DNA of 64,000 bases from the NCBI GenBank assembly GCA_905178155.1, contig CAJINV010000001.1, positions 424,637 through 488,636 of the forward strand, written 5' to 3'. A model generated the notes under the pieces. The model was not told the DNA's origin, made no database searches, and was given only the letters and a program-made list of their open reading frames with translations. Position 1 is the first letter of the stretch. Each line of letters opens with the position of its first letter. Positions 63,943 through 64,000 of the stretch are shown here, in pieces. The position numbers were made by a program, and so were the translations under genes. The DNA comes from Amoebophrya sp. A120 (Eukaryota; Sar; Dinophyceae; Syndiniales; Amoebophryaceae).

Positions 63943-64000
63943 TTTCAAATTTAGTTTTTAATGTGCTTGCATATGCAAACAGCATGTTTGCATCAGTTGC

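Overview
The window looks like nuclear DNA of a parasitic dinoflagellate of the Syndiniales, most likely an Amoebophrya. Three things point there. All 17 supported gene models lie on the minus strand, a unidirectional cluster. Intergenic gaps are mostly short. Coding exons are interrupted by many repeated, inverted-repeat-bounded introns (introners), a reported hallmark of the Amoebophrya genomes. The genus is an inference; no rRNA or other marker gene is present.

Layout, left to right (all minus strand): coiled-coil protein, 3' part beyond the edge (1-2677); glutamate-cysteine ligase (3967-7839); one copy of a duplicated unknown exon (8637-9687) with a fragment of the ligase 5' end beside it (9765-9841); 1161-residue unknown protein (10527-14012); SF2 helicase (14114-17832); eukaryotic-type RNA-dependent RNA polymerase (18446-23955); second copy of the duplicated exon (24837-25738); ALG7/DPAGT1 (26618-29744); POC1 centriole protein (31312-34301); unknown membrane protein (34783-37335); splicing factor PRPF18 (37865-39862); TMEM87/GOST-type seven-helix protein (40527-44029); a gene-poor block (44.1-50.8 kb) with one hypothetical gene (47613-48462); Mei2-like RNA-binding protein (50859-52627); and two large unknown genes (53316-60565 and 60696-63942).

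The main result is 33 introners, about 8.5 kb or 13 percent of the window. Each begins TAT and ends ATA (one diverged copy begins TGT), carries terminal inverted repeats, and sits between 5-bp direct repeats: 28 perfect, 4 with one mismatch, 1 with two. In all 33, removing the element plus one repeat restores the reading frame. Summed exon lengths give whole codon numbers for the ligase (1021 aa), polymerase (1580), helicase (1061), ALG7 (650), TMEM87-like (596), Mei2-like (320) and the two eastern genes (1492 and 684). In 31 of 33 no placement of the splice sites inside the repeat allows GT-AG or GC-AG, so these introns must be removed by non-canonical splicing. Two insertions have an uninterrupted paralogous copy in the same window. 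I group the elements by terminal repeat into families A (16 copies), B (4), C (2), D (3), E (2), F (2) and single-copy G, H, I, J. Ordinary GT-AG introns occur beside them.

The genes serve general cell functions: glutathione synthesis, N-glycosylation, centriole assembly, splicing, Golgi membrane function and RNA binding. The polymerase and the adjacent helicase could form an RNA-silencing pair. 'Sense' below means minus strand. Exon ends given at an introner are one of six equivalent positions within the 5-bp repeat.
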